From: Saprospiraceae bacterium
GTDB lineage: Bacteria; Bacteroidota; Bacteroidia; Chitinophagales; JAHQVX01
Length of the DNA stretch: 32,287 bases
Direction of reading: 5' to 3'
NCBI GenBank assembly: GCA_019634125.1
Contig: JAHQVX010000044.1
Span: 1 to 32,287 of the forward strand
A program made the translations under genes and the position numbers. The stretch's first letter is position 1; each line of letters begins with the position of its first letter. The notes under the pieces are model-generated. The model was not told where the DNA came from. It made no database searches and was given only the letters and a program-made list of their open reading frames with translations. Below, one piece after another: positions 8,934-18,464 of the stretch.

Positions 8934-9878
8934 ATGGTCGAAGAAAAAGTGGCTGTTTTAGATCTAGGAACCAACTCCTATCATCTATTAATTGCGAAAG
9001 TGGAGCCGCACGGTTTCGAAGAGTTAGTAAAACGAAAAGAGTTTGTAAGAATGGGTGCTGGCGGGCTAACCGTGATCGATGAAGAGAAATTTTCTCGAGC
9101 TATGAATACCCTAGGCCGATTCAAAAAACTCATGGATGAGTACGGCGTTACTCGGAGTAAAGTTTATGCCACGGAAGGCATGAGAAAGGCCAGTAACTCC
9201 CAAGATTTTATCAATGAAATCAAAAAGTTATTCAATTTCGACATTGAAATTATTGATGGACTTCGGGAAGCAGAATTAATTTACAAAGGCGTTCGTGAGG
9301 CTGTTCCATTAAACGGTCAAAAGAAGCTGCTGATGGATATTGGTGGTGGAAGCTGTGAATTCATTATTGCGAATGATGAAGAAATCTTCTGGAAAAATAG
9401 TTTTCCTATTGGTGCTGCGGTGCTGAAAAACAAATTCCACGACTATCCAGAAGCCATTTTCCCGCCAGATTATAAGAATTTGGTAAATTTCTTAGACGTT
9501 CATTTACAAGAGCTATGGCAAGCCATTGCTGAGCATAAGCCAAAAGCGTTAGTAGGCGCTTCGGGTTCATTTATGAGCTTGGTCAACTTACAACGATCCA
9601 TAAATACCCTATACCCGATTATGGAAGAAAAATCGGAATTGGTGAACTTATCTGGATTCAAGCATGCGCATTTACTCATGTTGAAAAGTACGTTAGATGA
9701 ACGCTTAAGTATTCCTGATTTAGAATCGGCTCGTGCTCCAATGATGCCCGTGGCTACGACATTGATCAGCTTGGTGTTGAGTAAGCTTCCAAAAATTCGC
9801 AGTATTACTGTTTCTCACTATGCTATGAAAGAAGGCATGATGGCTGAAATGGCGAAGGAATTAGAGTTTACTTTTTAA
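8934..9878 (+). CDS. Ppx/GppA phosphatase family protein
   Basis: VAVLDLGTNSYHLLIA, YATEGMRKA, LLMDIGGGSCEFI motifs of the ASKHA Ppx/GppA family. Confidence 0.93.
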   Translation: MVEEKVAVLDLGTNSYHLLIAKVEPHGFEELVKRKEFVRMGAGGLTVIDEEKFSRAMNTLGRFKKLMDEYGVTRSKVYATEGMRKASNSQDFINEIKKLFNFDIEIIDGLREAELIYKGVREAVPLNGQKKLLMDIGGGSCEFIIANDEEIFWKNSFPIGAAVLKNKFHDYPEAIFPPDYKNLVNFLDVHLQELWQAIAEHKPKALVGASGSFMSLVNLQRSINTLYPIMEEKSELVNLSGFKHAHLLMLKSTLDERLSIPDLESARAPMMPVATTLISLVLSKLPKIRSITVSHYAMKEGMMAEMAKELEFTF

Positions 9879-9938
9879 GCAGCGGTTTGTCGAATTGTTC
9901 GAGTTAGTGATTCGTATTTCCTTCCTTATCTTGGTACT

Positions 9939-12900
9939 GTGAAATACCTATTCAGTTTAGCATGCTTCTTTTTTGCCTATACACTCTGTGCTCAAGACGG
10001 CTATTGGCAACAGGAAGTGGACTATGTTATTGATGCGGAGTTCTTTCCTGAGCAGGACTCGCTTTCTGGGAACGTTAAACTCATTTACACCAATAATTCG
10101 CCTGATGCCTTAGAAGAAATTTATTTTCATTTATGGTTGAATGCGCATTCCAGCACGAGCACTGCTTTTTCAAAGCAGTTAGTAGCGCATGGAAACAAAG
10201 ACTTTTACATTGCCGACGACTCGCAACGAGGAGGCATTAGCGGCATCGATTTTTTTGTAAACGACCAGCAAGTAGATGCCGTATTCAGTTCAAACGAACC
10301 AGAAATTATAAAACTGCCGCTTCCAGCGGCAGTTCAACCAGGACAATCGGTAACTATAAGCACACCCTTTGAAGTCCAGCTGCCCTTTTTATTCTCTCGT
10401 CCGGGCTTTGATGGACAAGTCTACCACTTCACCCAGTGGTTCCCCAAACCAGCCGTTTACGACGCAGATGGCTGGCACCTCATGCCCTACCTCGATATGG
10501 GTGAGTATTACGCCGAGTTTGGCCAGTTCGAAGTCAACATCTTCGCGCCGGGCGATATGGTCATTGCTGCTACTGGTGAACTCCAAAATGAGTCGGAAGT
10601 CAACTGGCTCGAAGCCCTAGAAACCGCCACTAGAAACGGAATCAAAGACCAGTATTCCTTCGATGAAGTAGCCGCGCTAAAAGCAGAAAAGGCGGCAACA
10701 ACTCGTTTATGGACATTCAAACAAGACCGCATCCATGACTTCGCTTGGTTTGCCAGCAAGGACTTCCTCTACCTGCAAAAGCCTGTATTAATTGGTGAGG
10801 AAACAGTCCAAGCCCGTGCCTTTTTCTTGGAAGACGATGTTTTCCTTTGGGAACAAGCCCCCAATTACATCGCCCAAGGTTTATCCTTCTACTCCGAAAA
10901 AGTAGGCGATTATCCGTACGCGCATTGCACCGCCGTAGGCGGTGCGCTTCAGGCTGGTGGCGGCATGGAATACCCGATGATCACCGTCATCTCCCCTACA
11001 GATAATGATATCGCCCTGAAAACAGTGATTGTACACGAAGTGGGCCACAACTGGTTTCAAAGCATGCTCGGAAGCAACGAACGCAGCAGCCCGTGGCTCG
11101 ATGAAGGTATTAACTCGCTTTATGAAGAATGGGCACTAGGAGCAGAAATTGGCGTGAATGACCTAGAGTTTCGATTTCAAAAACTCGGCTATTCCTTGAT
11201 GAACTCCAGGCATACCAACCAGGCCATTACAGAAGCCTCGCAGAAACTTACACCAACCAACTATTACCTCGATATTTATGGCGCTGGCGCCTTTGCCACC
11301 TATTACTTAAAGGAATACCTTGGAGAAAGCGCCTTCACGGCTGGCATGCAGGATTATTTCAATACTTGGAAATTCAAACATCCGAACAACGAGTCGTTGC
11401 AACGAAGCCTTGAAAAGGCTTCGGGTAAGGATTTAATGTGGTTCTTCCAGCAATTAATTGTGGCTGAACAAACCTTCGACTATAAGGTAAAAGGTTTAGA
11501 AGGCAATAACATTCGTATTGAGAACACCACCAACATTGAAGCCCCGTTTACACTGACTTACCTGGATGAAACAGGTAAAATTCTCGAGGAGAATTGGCAG
11601 GAAGGCTTTACAGGCGAAGCATTGATTCCCTTATCTCGAAGTGATTTCCACCAAGTAAAAATCTTTCATCGTGAGCTCTTCCCAGAAACCAATAGACAGA
11701 ACAATTCGATCAAATCGTCGGGCCTTTTTCCAAAAAATGAGAAAATCAAGCTTGTAGGCTTAAAAAGCGGTCAGAACGTATTGGCGGGCAAAAGCGATCA
11801 GCCGCTGTTATTCCTCACGCCTTCCGTACTTTGGAATGCCGTCGATAAGTTCTCCATTGGTCCGAGCTTAACGAATACTTCCCTTATTGAAAAGCCTTTT
11901 GAATATACGTTGCTGCCGAACTACTCTTTCGGCTCGTCTGACCTAGTGGGCATGGGCGAAGTCCGTTACACGATTTTCCCGGAAAGTACTACTTTCCAAT
12001 ATATTCGTCCGAGTATCCGTGGCCGCCAATTCCACTATAATACCTTTCAAGATGTAGAATTGAAATACATCCAAGCCCAGCCGCAAATTGAATTCGCCTT
12101 TAAAAAGCCGGAAGTTCGAAGCAGTGTTCAAAAGAAACTCATTCTTCAATCTAGAATCAACTGGATAGAGCCAGAACCAGATGTAAACACGACTACGAAT
12201 GAGCTGATACAATATGATTTAGAAAGTGAGGTATTTAATACACTTGAATTTATCCGTGAAAACGATCGACCATTCAATCCAAACACTGGTCGAATTTGGG
12301 TCGAGCAAAATGAGAACTTTGGGAAGTTATCTGGTGAATACAAATACCGATACGACTTCAAGAACGAAGATCGGCACGTATGGTTTCGGGCATTTGGCGG
12401 AACGATGCTGTATACAGAAACTGGGGCTCCAACGATTAGTCGATTTACGGCTATGAGTAGGTATAATAATACCGATTATGCTTTGCGGGATTTACAGCTC
12501 GACCGAACCGGCGCGGTATACAGTGGCAGTCGATTTTTCTACGATAATGTGGAGACGAATAACTTCCAGAATAATTGGATTCGGGAAAGCGACGGCGGTT
12601 TAAAAATGAAGCGCTATAGTGCCAACCTCTCGGAAGTGGTTGGCGAGTGGATGGCTGCAACGAATGTTGCAGCCTCAGTTCCCGTAGATCTACCATTTGG
12701 GGATTTACGCGTCTTCGGTGATCTGGCCGTTTTTCAAGACCTTGGACTTACCGAAGCTGAACAAACACGCGCCTTGTACGATGTTGGAATCAGTTATGGA
12801 TTTTCCGATTTCTTCAGACTCTATTATCCATTGGCCTTCTCCGATGAGTTTAAACCTGATATAGACGACCTGACCTTTTCCGAAAAACTGACCTTTTCCC

Positions 12901-12950
12901 TTCAAGCCAATCCGCTGGAGTTGAAAGAAGCCATTCGTAAACGTTTTTGA
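9939..12950 (+). CDS. M1 family metallopeptidase
   Basis: Signal peptide, GGMEYPM, zinc motif VIVHEVGHNWFQSMLGSNE, WLDEGINSLYEEW; GTG start in the supplied track. Confidence 0.93.
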   Translation: MKYLFSLACFFFAYTLCAQDGYWQQEVDYVIDAEFFPEQDSLSGNVKLIYTNNSPDALEEIYFHLWLNAHSSTSTAFSKQLVAHGNKDFYIADDSQRGGISGIDFFVNDQQVDAVFSSNEPEIIKLPLPAAVQPGQSVTISTPFEVQLPFLFSRPGFDGQVYHFTQWFPKPAVYDADGWHLMPYLDMGEYYAEFGQFEVNIFAPGDMVIAATGELQNESEVNWLEALETATRNGIKDQYSFDEVAALKAEKAATTRLWTFKQDRIHDFAWFASKDFLYLQKPVLIGEETVQARAFFLEDDVFLWEQAPNYIAQGLSFYSEKVGDYPYAHCTAVGGALQAGGGMEYPMITVISPTDNDIALKTVIVHEVGHNWFQSMLGSNERSSPWLDEGINSLYEEWALGAEIGVNDLEFRFQKLGYSLMNSRHTNQAITEASQKLTPTNYYLDIYGAGAFATYYLKEYLGESAFTAGMQDYFNTWKFKHPNNESLQRSLEKASGKDLMWFFQQLIVAEQTFDYKVKGLEGNNIRIENTTNIEAPFTLTYLDETGKILEENWQEGFTGEALIPLSRSDFHQVKIFHRELFPETNRQNNSIKSSGLFPKNEKIKLVGLKSGQNVLAGKSDQPLLFLTPSVLWNAVDKFSIGPSLTNTSLIEKPFEYTLLPNYSFGSSDLVGMGEVRYTIFPESTTFQYIRPSIRGRQFHYNTFQDVELKYIQAQPQIEFAFKKPEVRSSVQKKLILQSRINWIEPEPDVNTTTNELIQYDLESEVFNTLEFIRENDRPFNPNTGRIWVEQNENFGKLSGEYKYRYDFKNEDRHVWFRAFGGTMLYTETGAPTISRFTAMSRYNNTDYALRDLQLDRTGAVYSGSRFFYDNVETNNFQNNWIRESDGGLKMKRYSANLSEVVGEWMAATNVAASVPVDLPFGDLRVFGDLAVFQDLGLTEAEQTRALYDVGISYGFSDFFRLYYPLAFSDEFKPDIDDLTFSEKLTFSLQANPLELKEAIRKRF
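10161..10179. repeat. Intragenic inverted repeat: actgcttt-TTC-aaagcagt
   Basis: 8-bp perfect arms, TTC loop, M1 peptidase CDS. Confidence 0.9.
10312..10334. repeat. Intragenic inverted repeat: aactgccgct-TCC-agcggcagtt
   Basis: 10-bp perfect arms, 3-nt loop, M1 peptidase CDS. Confidence 0.93.
10927..10945. repeat. Intragenic inverted repeat: gcaccgcc-GTA-ggcggtgc
   Basis: 8-bp perfect arms, 3-nt loop, M1 peptidase CDS. Confidence 0.9.
11403..11423. repeat. Intragenic inverted repeat: cgaagcctt-GAA-aaggcttcg
   Basis: 9-bp perfect arms, GAA loop, M1 peptidase CDS. Confidence 0.93.
12653..12674. repeat. Intragenic inverted repeat: ggctgcaac-GAAT-gttgcagcc
   Basis: 9-bp perfect arms, 4-nt loop, M1 peptidase CDS. 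Confidence 0.93.
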
Positions 12951-14158
12951 GCAGAAGTATGCGAATAGGAATGATTTTAGACAAAAGCTTTCCGCCCGAC
13001 CCAAGGGTAGGCAATGAAGCTGCTGCTTTAATCCAACAAGGACACGAGATCTTCCTCTATTGTTTTGATTATGGAGATCAAGCACCTAAGACCGAAATCA
13101 TTGATGGAATTCAAGTTCATCGTGTTGCACTGCCAAAATATATGTACTCCATCTCTGCATTGGCGTATACGTTTCCGTTTTATCATTGGTATTTAAAAAA
13201 GAGTTTACGGCGTTTCATTCAGGCTTATGATATCGAGGCACTTCACATCCACGACATGCAAATTGCTCGGGCTGTCTTTTGGGTTAACAAGTCATTCCAA
13301 CTGCCGGTTGTGCTAGACCTTCATGAGAATCGTCCAGAGATTATGAAGTATTATTATCACGTGAATACAGCGCTGGGTAAGTTGTTGATCTCACCGAAAA
13401 AATGGAAAGTCTTCGAGTCTAAGTACATACAAGCTGCCGATCATGTGATAACGGTGACTGATGAAGCCAATGCCTATTATGAAGACTCATTGAATCTACC
13501 TGGCGATAAGTTTGTAGCACTACCCAATACCGTGCACAAAGCCTTCTACACCGATTATGCAGTTGATTCGTCTATTTTAGAACGCACGAAAGACAAATTC
13601 ACACTACTCTATTTGGGCGACACGGGCTTACGAAGAGGCTTACTTACTGTTATTGAAGCGATGGACTACCTGATTCCAACAATTCCGAATATTCAATTAG
13701 TTATCGTTGGGAATAGTAAGGAAGATGCTATTTTAAAGCAAGCTGTAGGAGATGCAGGATTAGAAGACTATGTGGAATTCACGGGTTGGCAAGACTTCGA
13801 CCGATTTCCTTCTTATATTTTGGGCGCAGCTATTGGAATTTGCCCGATTCATCGAAATATTCACCATGACACAACGTTTGCCAATAAGGTCTTCCAATAT
13901 ATGGCTTTTGGTAAACCGATTGTGGTCAGTGATTGCACGAGTCAGCAACAATTAGTGGAACAATTTGATTGTGGGTTGGTTTTCGAAGACCGCAACGCTC
14001 AAGATTTTGCAGATAAAGTCATCCAACTGGCAACGAATAAGTCAGATTACGACCGACTTTCTAAAAATGCGGCGACTGCAGTGCATGACCACCTGAATTG
14101 GGAAATAATTAGTACGCGCCTGGAAAAAATTTATAGCCATGAAAGCGATTCAGAATAA
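12947..14158 (+). CDS. Glycosyltransferase (GT4-like)
   Basis: 403-aa ORF; MRIGMILDKSFPPDPRVGNEAAALIQQGHEIFLYCFD and KVFQYMAFGKPIVVSDCTSQQQLVE. The track uses TTG at 12947; ATG at 12959 is a likelier start. Confidence 0.9.
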   Translation: MSRSMRIGMILDKSFPPDPRVGNEAAALIQQGHEIFLYCFDYGDQAPKTEIIDGIQVHRVALPKYMYSISALAYTFPFYHWYLKKSLRRFIQAYDIEALHIHDMQIARAVFWVNKSFQLPVVLDLHENRPEIMKYYYHVNTALGKLLISPKKWKVFESKYIQAADHVITVTDEANAYYEDSLNLPGDKFVALPNTVHKAFYTDYAVDSSILERTKDKFTLLYLGDTGLRRGLLTVIEAMDYLIPTIPNIQLVIVGNSKEDAILKQAVGDAGLEDYVEFTGWQDFDRFPSYILGAAIGICPIHRNIHHDTTFANKVFQYMAFGKPIVVSDCTSQQQLVEQFDCGLVFEDRNAQDFADKVIQLATNKSDYDRLSKNAATAVHDHLNWEIISTRLEKIYSHESDSE

Positions 14159-14678
14159 CACCTATAATAAAACGCATCAACGAAGGTTCCTAAAGACGTT
14201 GGAGTTCATGGCAGATTTAGATTTAAAGTCGGCCTCTATCCTGAATCTTGGGCCAGACAATCCGCTGTCTGACTTATTGATCGCGAACGGTTATTCGGTG
14301 ACAAATACTGCACCAGGCCTAGACCTCGACTTGGATTACGATGTGGTGAAAGATGGGACTTATTCTGCCGTAATTGGATTTGAAATCTTAGAGCATTTAG
14401 TGTCGCCCTTCCCGTTATTGCAGCATATCGCTGGGAATAAGTTGGTACTCAGTGTTCCGCTATCGTTATGGTTTGCGCCTGCTTATTGGAATGAATCGGA
14501 TCCATACGATCGGCATTACCATGAGTTTGAGCCGCGGCAGCTTAAGATGTTGCTTGAAAAGGCGGGTTGGAAGGTGAAGAAAGAAGCAAAGTTTACGAAT
14601 CCGAGTGGTAAAATAGGGCTTCGCCCTATTTTACGGGCCATTACACCCCGACACTATTTCGTTTACTGCGAGCGGTGA
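14139..14678 (+). CDS. Small class I SAM-dependent methyltransferase-like protein
   Basis: 179-aa ORF overlapping the glycosyltransferase; SILNLGPDNPLSDLLIANGYSVTNTA, IGFEILEHLVSPFPLL, HYHEFEPRQLKMLLEKAGW pattern. Confidence 0.75.
   Translation: MKAIQNNTYNKTHQRRFLKTLEFMADLDLKSASILNLGPDNPLSDLLIANGYSVTNTAPGLDLDLDYDVVKDGTYSAVIGFEILEHLVSPFPLLQHIAGNKLVLSVPLSLWFAPAYWNESDPYDRHYHEFEPRQLKMLLEKAGWKVKKEAKFTNPSGKIGLRPILRAITPRHYFVYCER
14608..14634. repeat. Intragenic inverted repeat: gtaaaatagggc-TTC-gccctattttac
   Basis: 12-bp perfect arms, TTC loop, near the 3' end of the methyltransferase-like CDS. Confidence 0.95.
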
Positions 14679-14683
14679 GCGAT

Positions 14684-15847
14684 TTAACCGAATAAATCTT
14701 TCATCTTCTCGAAAAATCCCTTTTCGTTATCATCTGGATTCGGATCGAAGTGCTCACTTTGCTGCAGTTTCTCTAAGATTTTCCGCTCTTCCTTCGACAA
14801 TTTCTTCGGTGTCCACACATTCACATGAATCAGCTGATCGCCTTTTCCGTAGGCATTTACACTTGGCAAGCCCTTCCCTTTCAAACGGAAAATCTTCCCA
14901 CTTTGCGTGCCTTCAGGAACCTTAATCCGTGCTTTTCCACCAATAGTTGGCACTTCTAGGTTTGCACCGAGCGCGGCTTCTGGGAAAGAGATAAAAAGAT
15001 CATAGACCAAATTCCGGCCATCACGTTTCAAGTATTCGTGTTCTTTCTCCTCAATAGCGATAATTAAGTCGCCCGGCGCCCCACCGCGTTTTCCAGCGTT
15101 TCCTTTGCTACTCATAGAGAGCTGCATCCCTTCTTCAACACCTGCCGGCACGTCAATAGTTACCATTTCTTCCTCATAGTTTCTTCCTTCACCACTACAG
15201 GTAGTACAGCTGGCCTTTACGATCTTCCCTTCACCTTTACAAGACGGGCAAGTGGCTGTGGTTTGCATTCTTCCTAAGAAGGTTTCTGATACCCGCACAA
15301 CTACGCCATTTCCATTACATGTTCCACAAGTTTGGAAGGAAGAATCGTCTTTTGCACCTGTTCCAGTACACGTCCCGCAGGTATTAAATTTCTTGATTTT
15401 GATTTGCTTGGACGCACCTTCAGCGATTTCTTCCAGGGTCAACTTGAGTTTCACACGCAGGTTCGATCCGCGCTCGCCTCTTGGTCGCCCACCTCTACTT
15501 CGAGCACGTGACGCTCCGGCAAAGCCTCCGCCGAACATATCACCGAAGATATCGCCGAAGTGTTCGAAGATATCATCAACATTCATGCTTCCGGCACCAC
15601 CGCCATAGCCACCACCTGGGCCACCAACTCCAGCATGGCCAAATCGGTCGTAGCGGGCTTTCTTATTGTCGTCGCTCAACACTTCATAGGCCTCAGCGGC
15701 TTCCTTGAACTTCTCTTCCGCTGCTTTATCATCTGGATTCCGGTCGGGGTGGTACTTTAACGCGGTTTTCCTATATGCTTTTTTAATTTCCTCGGCAGTG
15801 GCCGACTTGGAAACGCCTAGTATTTCGTAGTAATCTCTCTTTGCCAT
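14684..15847 (-). CDS. dnaJ: Chaperone protein DnaJ
   Basis: J-domain [38 protein letters not shown], Gly-rich region, four CxxCxGxG-type zinc repeats. Confidence 0.98.
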   Translation of the reverse strand: MAKRDYYEILGVSKSATAEEIKKAYRKTALKYHPDRNPDDKAAEEKFKEAAEAYEVLSDDNKKARYDRFGHAGVGGPGGGYGGGAGSMNVDDIFEHFGDIFGDMFGGGFAGASRARSRGGRPRGERGSNLRVKLKLTLEEIAEGASKQIKIKKFNTCGTCTGTGAKDDSSFQTCGTCNGNGVVVRVSETFLGRMQTTATCPSCKGEGKIVKASCTTCSGEGRNYEEEMVTIDVPAGVEEGMQLSMSSKGNAGKRGGAPGDLIIAIEEKEHEYLKRDGRNLVYDLFISFPEAALGANLEVPTIGGKARIKVPEGTQSGKIFRLKGKGLPSVNAYGKGDQLIHVNVWTPKKLSKEERKILEKLQQSEHFDPNPDDNEKGFFEKMKDLFG

Positions 15848-15856
15848 AGGCGAATA

Positions 15857-16453
15857 TTATTTCCCGACGACTACTTTCGGGAAGCGAATAATTTTATCGT
15901 TCAGCTTATAGCCTTTCTCCAATTCATCGACCACTTTTCCTTTTTGCTCTTCGGTGGGCGCTGGAATTTCGGTTACTGCCTCATGAATCTCCGGATCGAA
16001 CACTTCATTAACAGTTTCCATGGCGGAAAGTCCTTTGTTGGAAAGTGCTGTATACAGCTTGTTAATGATCAGCTCTACTCCATCTTTGAGGGCTTCTACA
16101 TCGGAGGCGTCATTCATATTTTGTTTGGCGCGGTTTAAATCATCGAGCACAGGAAGCAAATCCCGGATAACGTCTTGCCCTGCTGTTTTAAAGAGCTCGA
16201 TACGTTCCTTGGCCACTCGCTTTTTGTAGTTATCAAACTCTGCGTAGAGTCTAAGGTGTGCGTCGGATTTTTCCTTGAGCTGAATTTCCAGTTCTTCTTC
16301 TTTGGAAAGTTCTGGTTGTGGCGTTTCCTCCTTATTTTCTTTGGAAGCGAGCTCATCTTGCTCTACTTCTGGTTTTGTAGTTTCGTCGTTTGCCATATTA
16401 AACAATGCTTTTAATCTCTTTTTCACAGACTTAAATAGGGATACAAATGACAC
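15857..16453 (-). CDS. grpE: Nucleotide exchange factor GrpE
   Basis: LYAEFDNYKKRVAKERIELFKTAGQDVIRDLLPVLDDLNRA and C-terminal beta domain; adjacent to dnaJ. The called start is GTG; an internal ATG at about 16396 (MANDETT) is an alternative. Confidence 0.95.
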   Translation of the reverse strand: MSFVSLFKSVKKRLKALFNMANDETTKPEVEQDELASKENKEETPQPELSKEEELEIQLKEKSDAHLRLYAEFDNYKKRVAKERIELFKTAGQDVIRDLLPVLDDLNRAKQNMNDASDVEALKDGVELIINKLYTALSNKGLSAMETVNEVFDPEIHEAVTEIPAPTEEQKGKVVDELEKGYKLNDKIIRFPKVVVGK

Positions 16454-16495
16454 GCCAAAGCGAATCAGAGTGCCAGATTGGCACGGATTGACCGA

Positions 16496-17275
16496 TTAAA
16501 CGGTTTTATTGATGGCTCTAAGGGCTTGAGTAGTTTCCAGATAAGCTTGTTGCGCTTGCTGAAGCAAGCGCTCTGGCACCACGATATTGGAGTAATCCCC
16601 TCTGTTTTTCACAATTTTCCCCGACTTAATATGGTCGGACGGGTCGCCGGCACCGAAGGTGCCGGTTAATGCAAAGGTGTCATACTCCTGACTAAGTGGT
16701 CGATCTAACTCGAGGTGTGCTTCGATGGCGCGGAGGACTTTTGGAGTATCATCTACGACGTCTTGAGCGTCGATGAAGAGGGCTTTGCCCTCTAACTTTT
16801 GGCCCAATTTCTTCAAGCGCCGAAGGCGCTTGATGTAATACTGCGTAACCTTCTCCGGATTTCGATACCAAGCCACCATGGTCGACATCTTTTGTCCCAT
16901 ATTGATCACACTCTTTATGGTTTTTTCAGGCTCTCGAACCATAATCAGCGCATGAACGTTGGGCTTTAGAAGAATGTTAGGCGCTACGGTATAGTTGTTA
17001 TGCAAAACCTTATCGAACAGGAACTTCGGGCCGCTCTGTGCTTTGGCGACCAGCTTGGCTTTGTATTTCAATTTCAAGAAACTAAACCACGAGCGGTAAC
17101 TCTGGTGCATTTCAGAATAACCTAAAATATTCGGGTGACTGCCAATAATATGACTCAAAACAGAAGTATAGCCCCGCATATGACTGAGTAAAAACACATA
17201 ATGATTGCGCTCTGTCATTGCTTTTGGGTTGATTACGTCCTTAAGAATTGCTTTCATCAAATTACTGCGTAACAA
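16496..17275 (-). CDS. Sulfotransferase-like protein
   Basis: YVFLLSHMRGYTSVLSHIIGSHPNILGYSEMHQSYRSW resembles a PAPS-binding/P-loop sulfotransferase N-terminus; VREPEKTIKSVINM. Confidence 0.7.
   Translation of the reverse strand: MLRSNLMKAILKDVINPKAMTERNHYVFLLSHMRGYTSVLSHIIGSHPNILGYSEMHQSYRSWFSFLKLKYKAKLVAKAQSGPKFLFDKVLHNNYTVAPNILLKPNVHALIMVREPEKTIKSVINMGQKMSTMVAWYRNPEKVTQYYIKRLRRLKKLGQKLEGKALFIDAQDVVDDTPKVLRAIEAHLELDRPLSQEYDTFALTGTFGAGDPSDHIKSGKIVKNRGDYSNIVVPERLLQQAQQAYLETTQALRAINKTV
16552..16571. repeat. Intragenic inverted repeat: gcgcttgc-TGAA-gcaagcgc
   Basis: 8-bp arms with 4-nt loop (9 bp with 2-nt spacer), sulfotransferase-like CDS. Confidence 0.9.
16647..16665. repeat. Intragenic inverted repeat: ccggcacc-GAA-ggtgccgg
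   Basis: 8-bp perfect arms, GAA loop. Confidence 0.92.
16777..16793. repeat. Intragenic inverted repeat: agagggc-TTT-gccctct
   Basis: 7-bp perfect arms, 3-nt loop; individually weak, but in a cluster. Confidence 0.8.
16813..16833. repeat. Intragenic inverted repeat: tcaagcgcc-GAA-ggcgcttga
   Basis: 9-bp perfect arms, GAA loop. Confidence 0.93.
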
Positions 17276-17324
17276 AGGTACATGTAAGTGGTCTTATATT
17301 TAAACCACGAACAAAGCACTGATT

Positions 17325-18464
17325 ATGAGACTCCTACTTTTCTTTTCCTTACTTATTGGAACATTTTCTTCCAATGCCCAAGAATCGAATTTCATTATAA
17401 AAAAAGTCACCGTTTTCGATGGAGAGCAAGTCCTTGAGGACATGGATGTTGTTGTTCGTGAAGGGAAAATTGACGCTGTTTTAAAGTCGAAGAAAAAGAA
17501 TGAGAAAGGATTAGAAGTAGTTGAGGGGAAAGGAAAATTCTTAATGCCTGGTTTGATGAATGCGCATGTACATGCTTGGGCACCTGATCAAACGAAAGAG
17601 GCTGCTTTAGCGGGTGTGCTCACCGTATTCGACATGATGGGCAATCCATTTAGCATGCAGATGAATAAGAATGCTGCAGAAAAAGCCCAACATGCAAGTT
17701 ATTTCAGTGCTGGCTTTGGTGCTACCGTGCCCGGAGGGCACGGTACGCAGTTCGGTCTTGAAGTACCTACCATCAAATCCGATGAGGATATTATTCCCTT
17801 TGTGCAAGCTCGCGTAGATGAAAATGTAGACTACTTAAAAATCTTGTACGAACCCTTGATGGAGGCCTTAACACCTCAACAAGTCAACGCATTAATTCAA
17901 GAAGCTCACCGCCAAGAATTATTGGCTGTTACGCATATTTCATTCTTAGAAAATGCCCTTGAAGTGGCAGAGTTTGGTGGTGATGGCTTGGTCCACTCGT
18001 GGTTCGACAAAGTAGCCAGTGATGAGCAAATTGATCAACTGGCAGAAAGTGGCATCTGGATCGTTCCAACTGCCTTAGTCATTAAGCTATACTTACCCTT
18101 AACTAGAAAGAACTTTGACGTAGACGTAATTGATGAGGAAGGCTTGTTGGAAAATATTCGAAAGATGTACCAAGCCGATATCTTGCTACTGGCAGGCACA
18201 GATCCCCCAAATGCTCAGATCAATTACGGAACGGATCTCTACAAAGAGCTTTACCTCTTTAGAGATGCGGGGCTAACGCCAATAGACATCTTGAAAACTG
18301 CCACTTCGAACGTGGCCAAAGCCTTTCAGCTCGACGATCGAGGTTTGATACAGCCTGGATTACGCGCCGACTTATTGTTGATCGACGGGAATCCGTTGGA
18401 ACGGATCGAAGACGTGGAAAAGATCGAACGAATTTGGAAGGCAGGAGAACTAGTCGAAGACTAG
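17325..18464 (+). CDS. Amidohydrolase family protein
   Basis: Signal peptide; KGKFLMPGLMNAHVHAW metal-binding motif, VTHISF, LLAGTDPPN, LRADLLLIDGNPLE. Confidence 0.9.
   Translation: MRLLLFFSLLIGTFSSNAQESNFIIKKVTVFDGEQVLEDMDVVVREGKIDAVLKSKKKNEKGLEVVEGKGKFLMPGLMNAHVHAWAPDQTKEAALAGVLTVFDMMGNPFSMQMNKNAAEKAQHASYFSAGFGATVPGGHGTQFGLEVPTIKSDEDIIPFVQARVDENVDYLKILYEPLMEALTPQQVNALIQEAHRQELLAVTHISFLENALEVAEFGGDGLVHSWFDKVASDEQIDQLAESGIWIVPTALVIKLYLPLTRKNFDVDVIDEEGLLENIRKMYQADILLLAGTDPPNAQINYGTDLYKELYLFRDAGLTPIDILKTATSNVAKAFQLDDRGLIQPGLRADLLLIDGNPLERIEDVEKIERIWKAGELVED
17723..17745. repeat. Intragenic inverted repeat: taccgtgccc-GGA-gggcacggta
   Basis: 10-bp perfect arms, 3-nt loop, amidohydrolase CDS. 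Confidence 0.93.

Noticed and set aside
9927-9941. Leaderless mRNA for the M1 peptidase suggested by TATCTTGG just before the GTG start
   Set aside because: Box match is imperfect and no -33 element was identified; needs start-site mapping.
18001-18053. gccagt...actggc repeat in the amidohydrolase gene
   Set aside because: 6-bp arms with a 17-nt loop are within random expectation.
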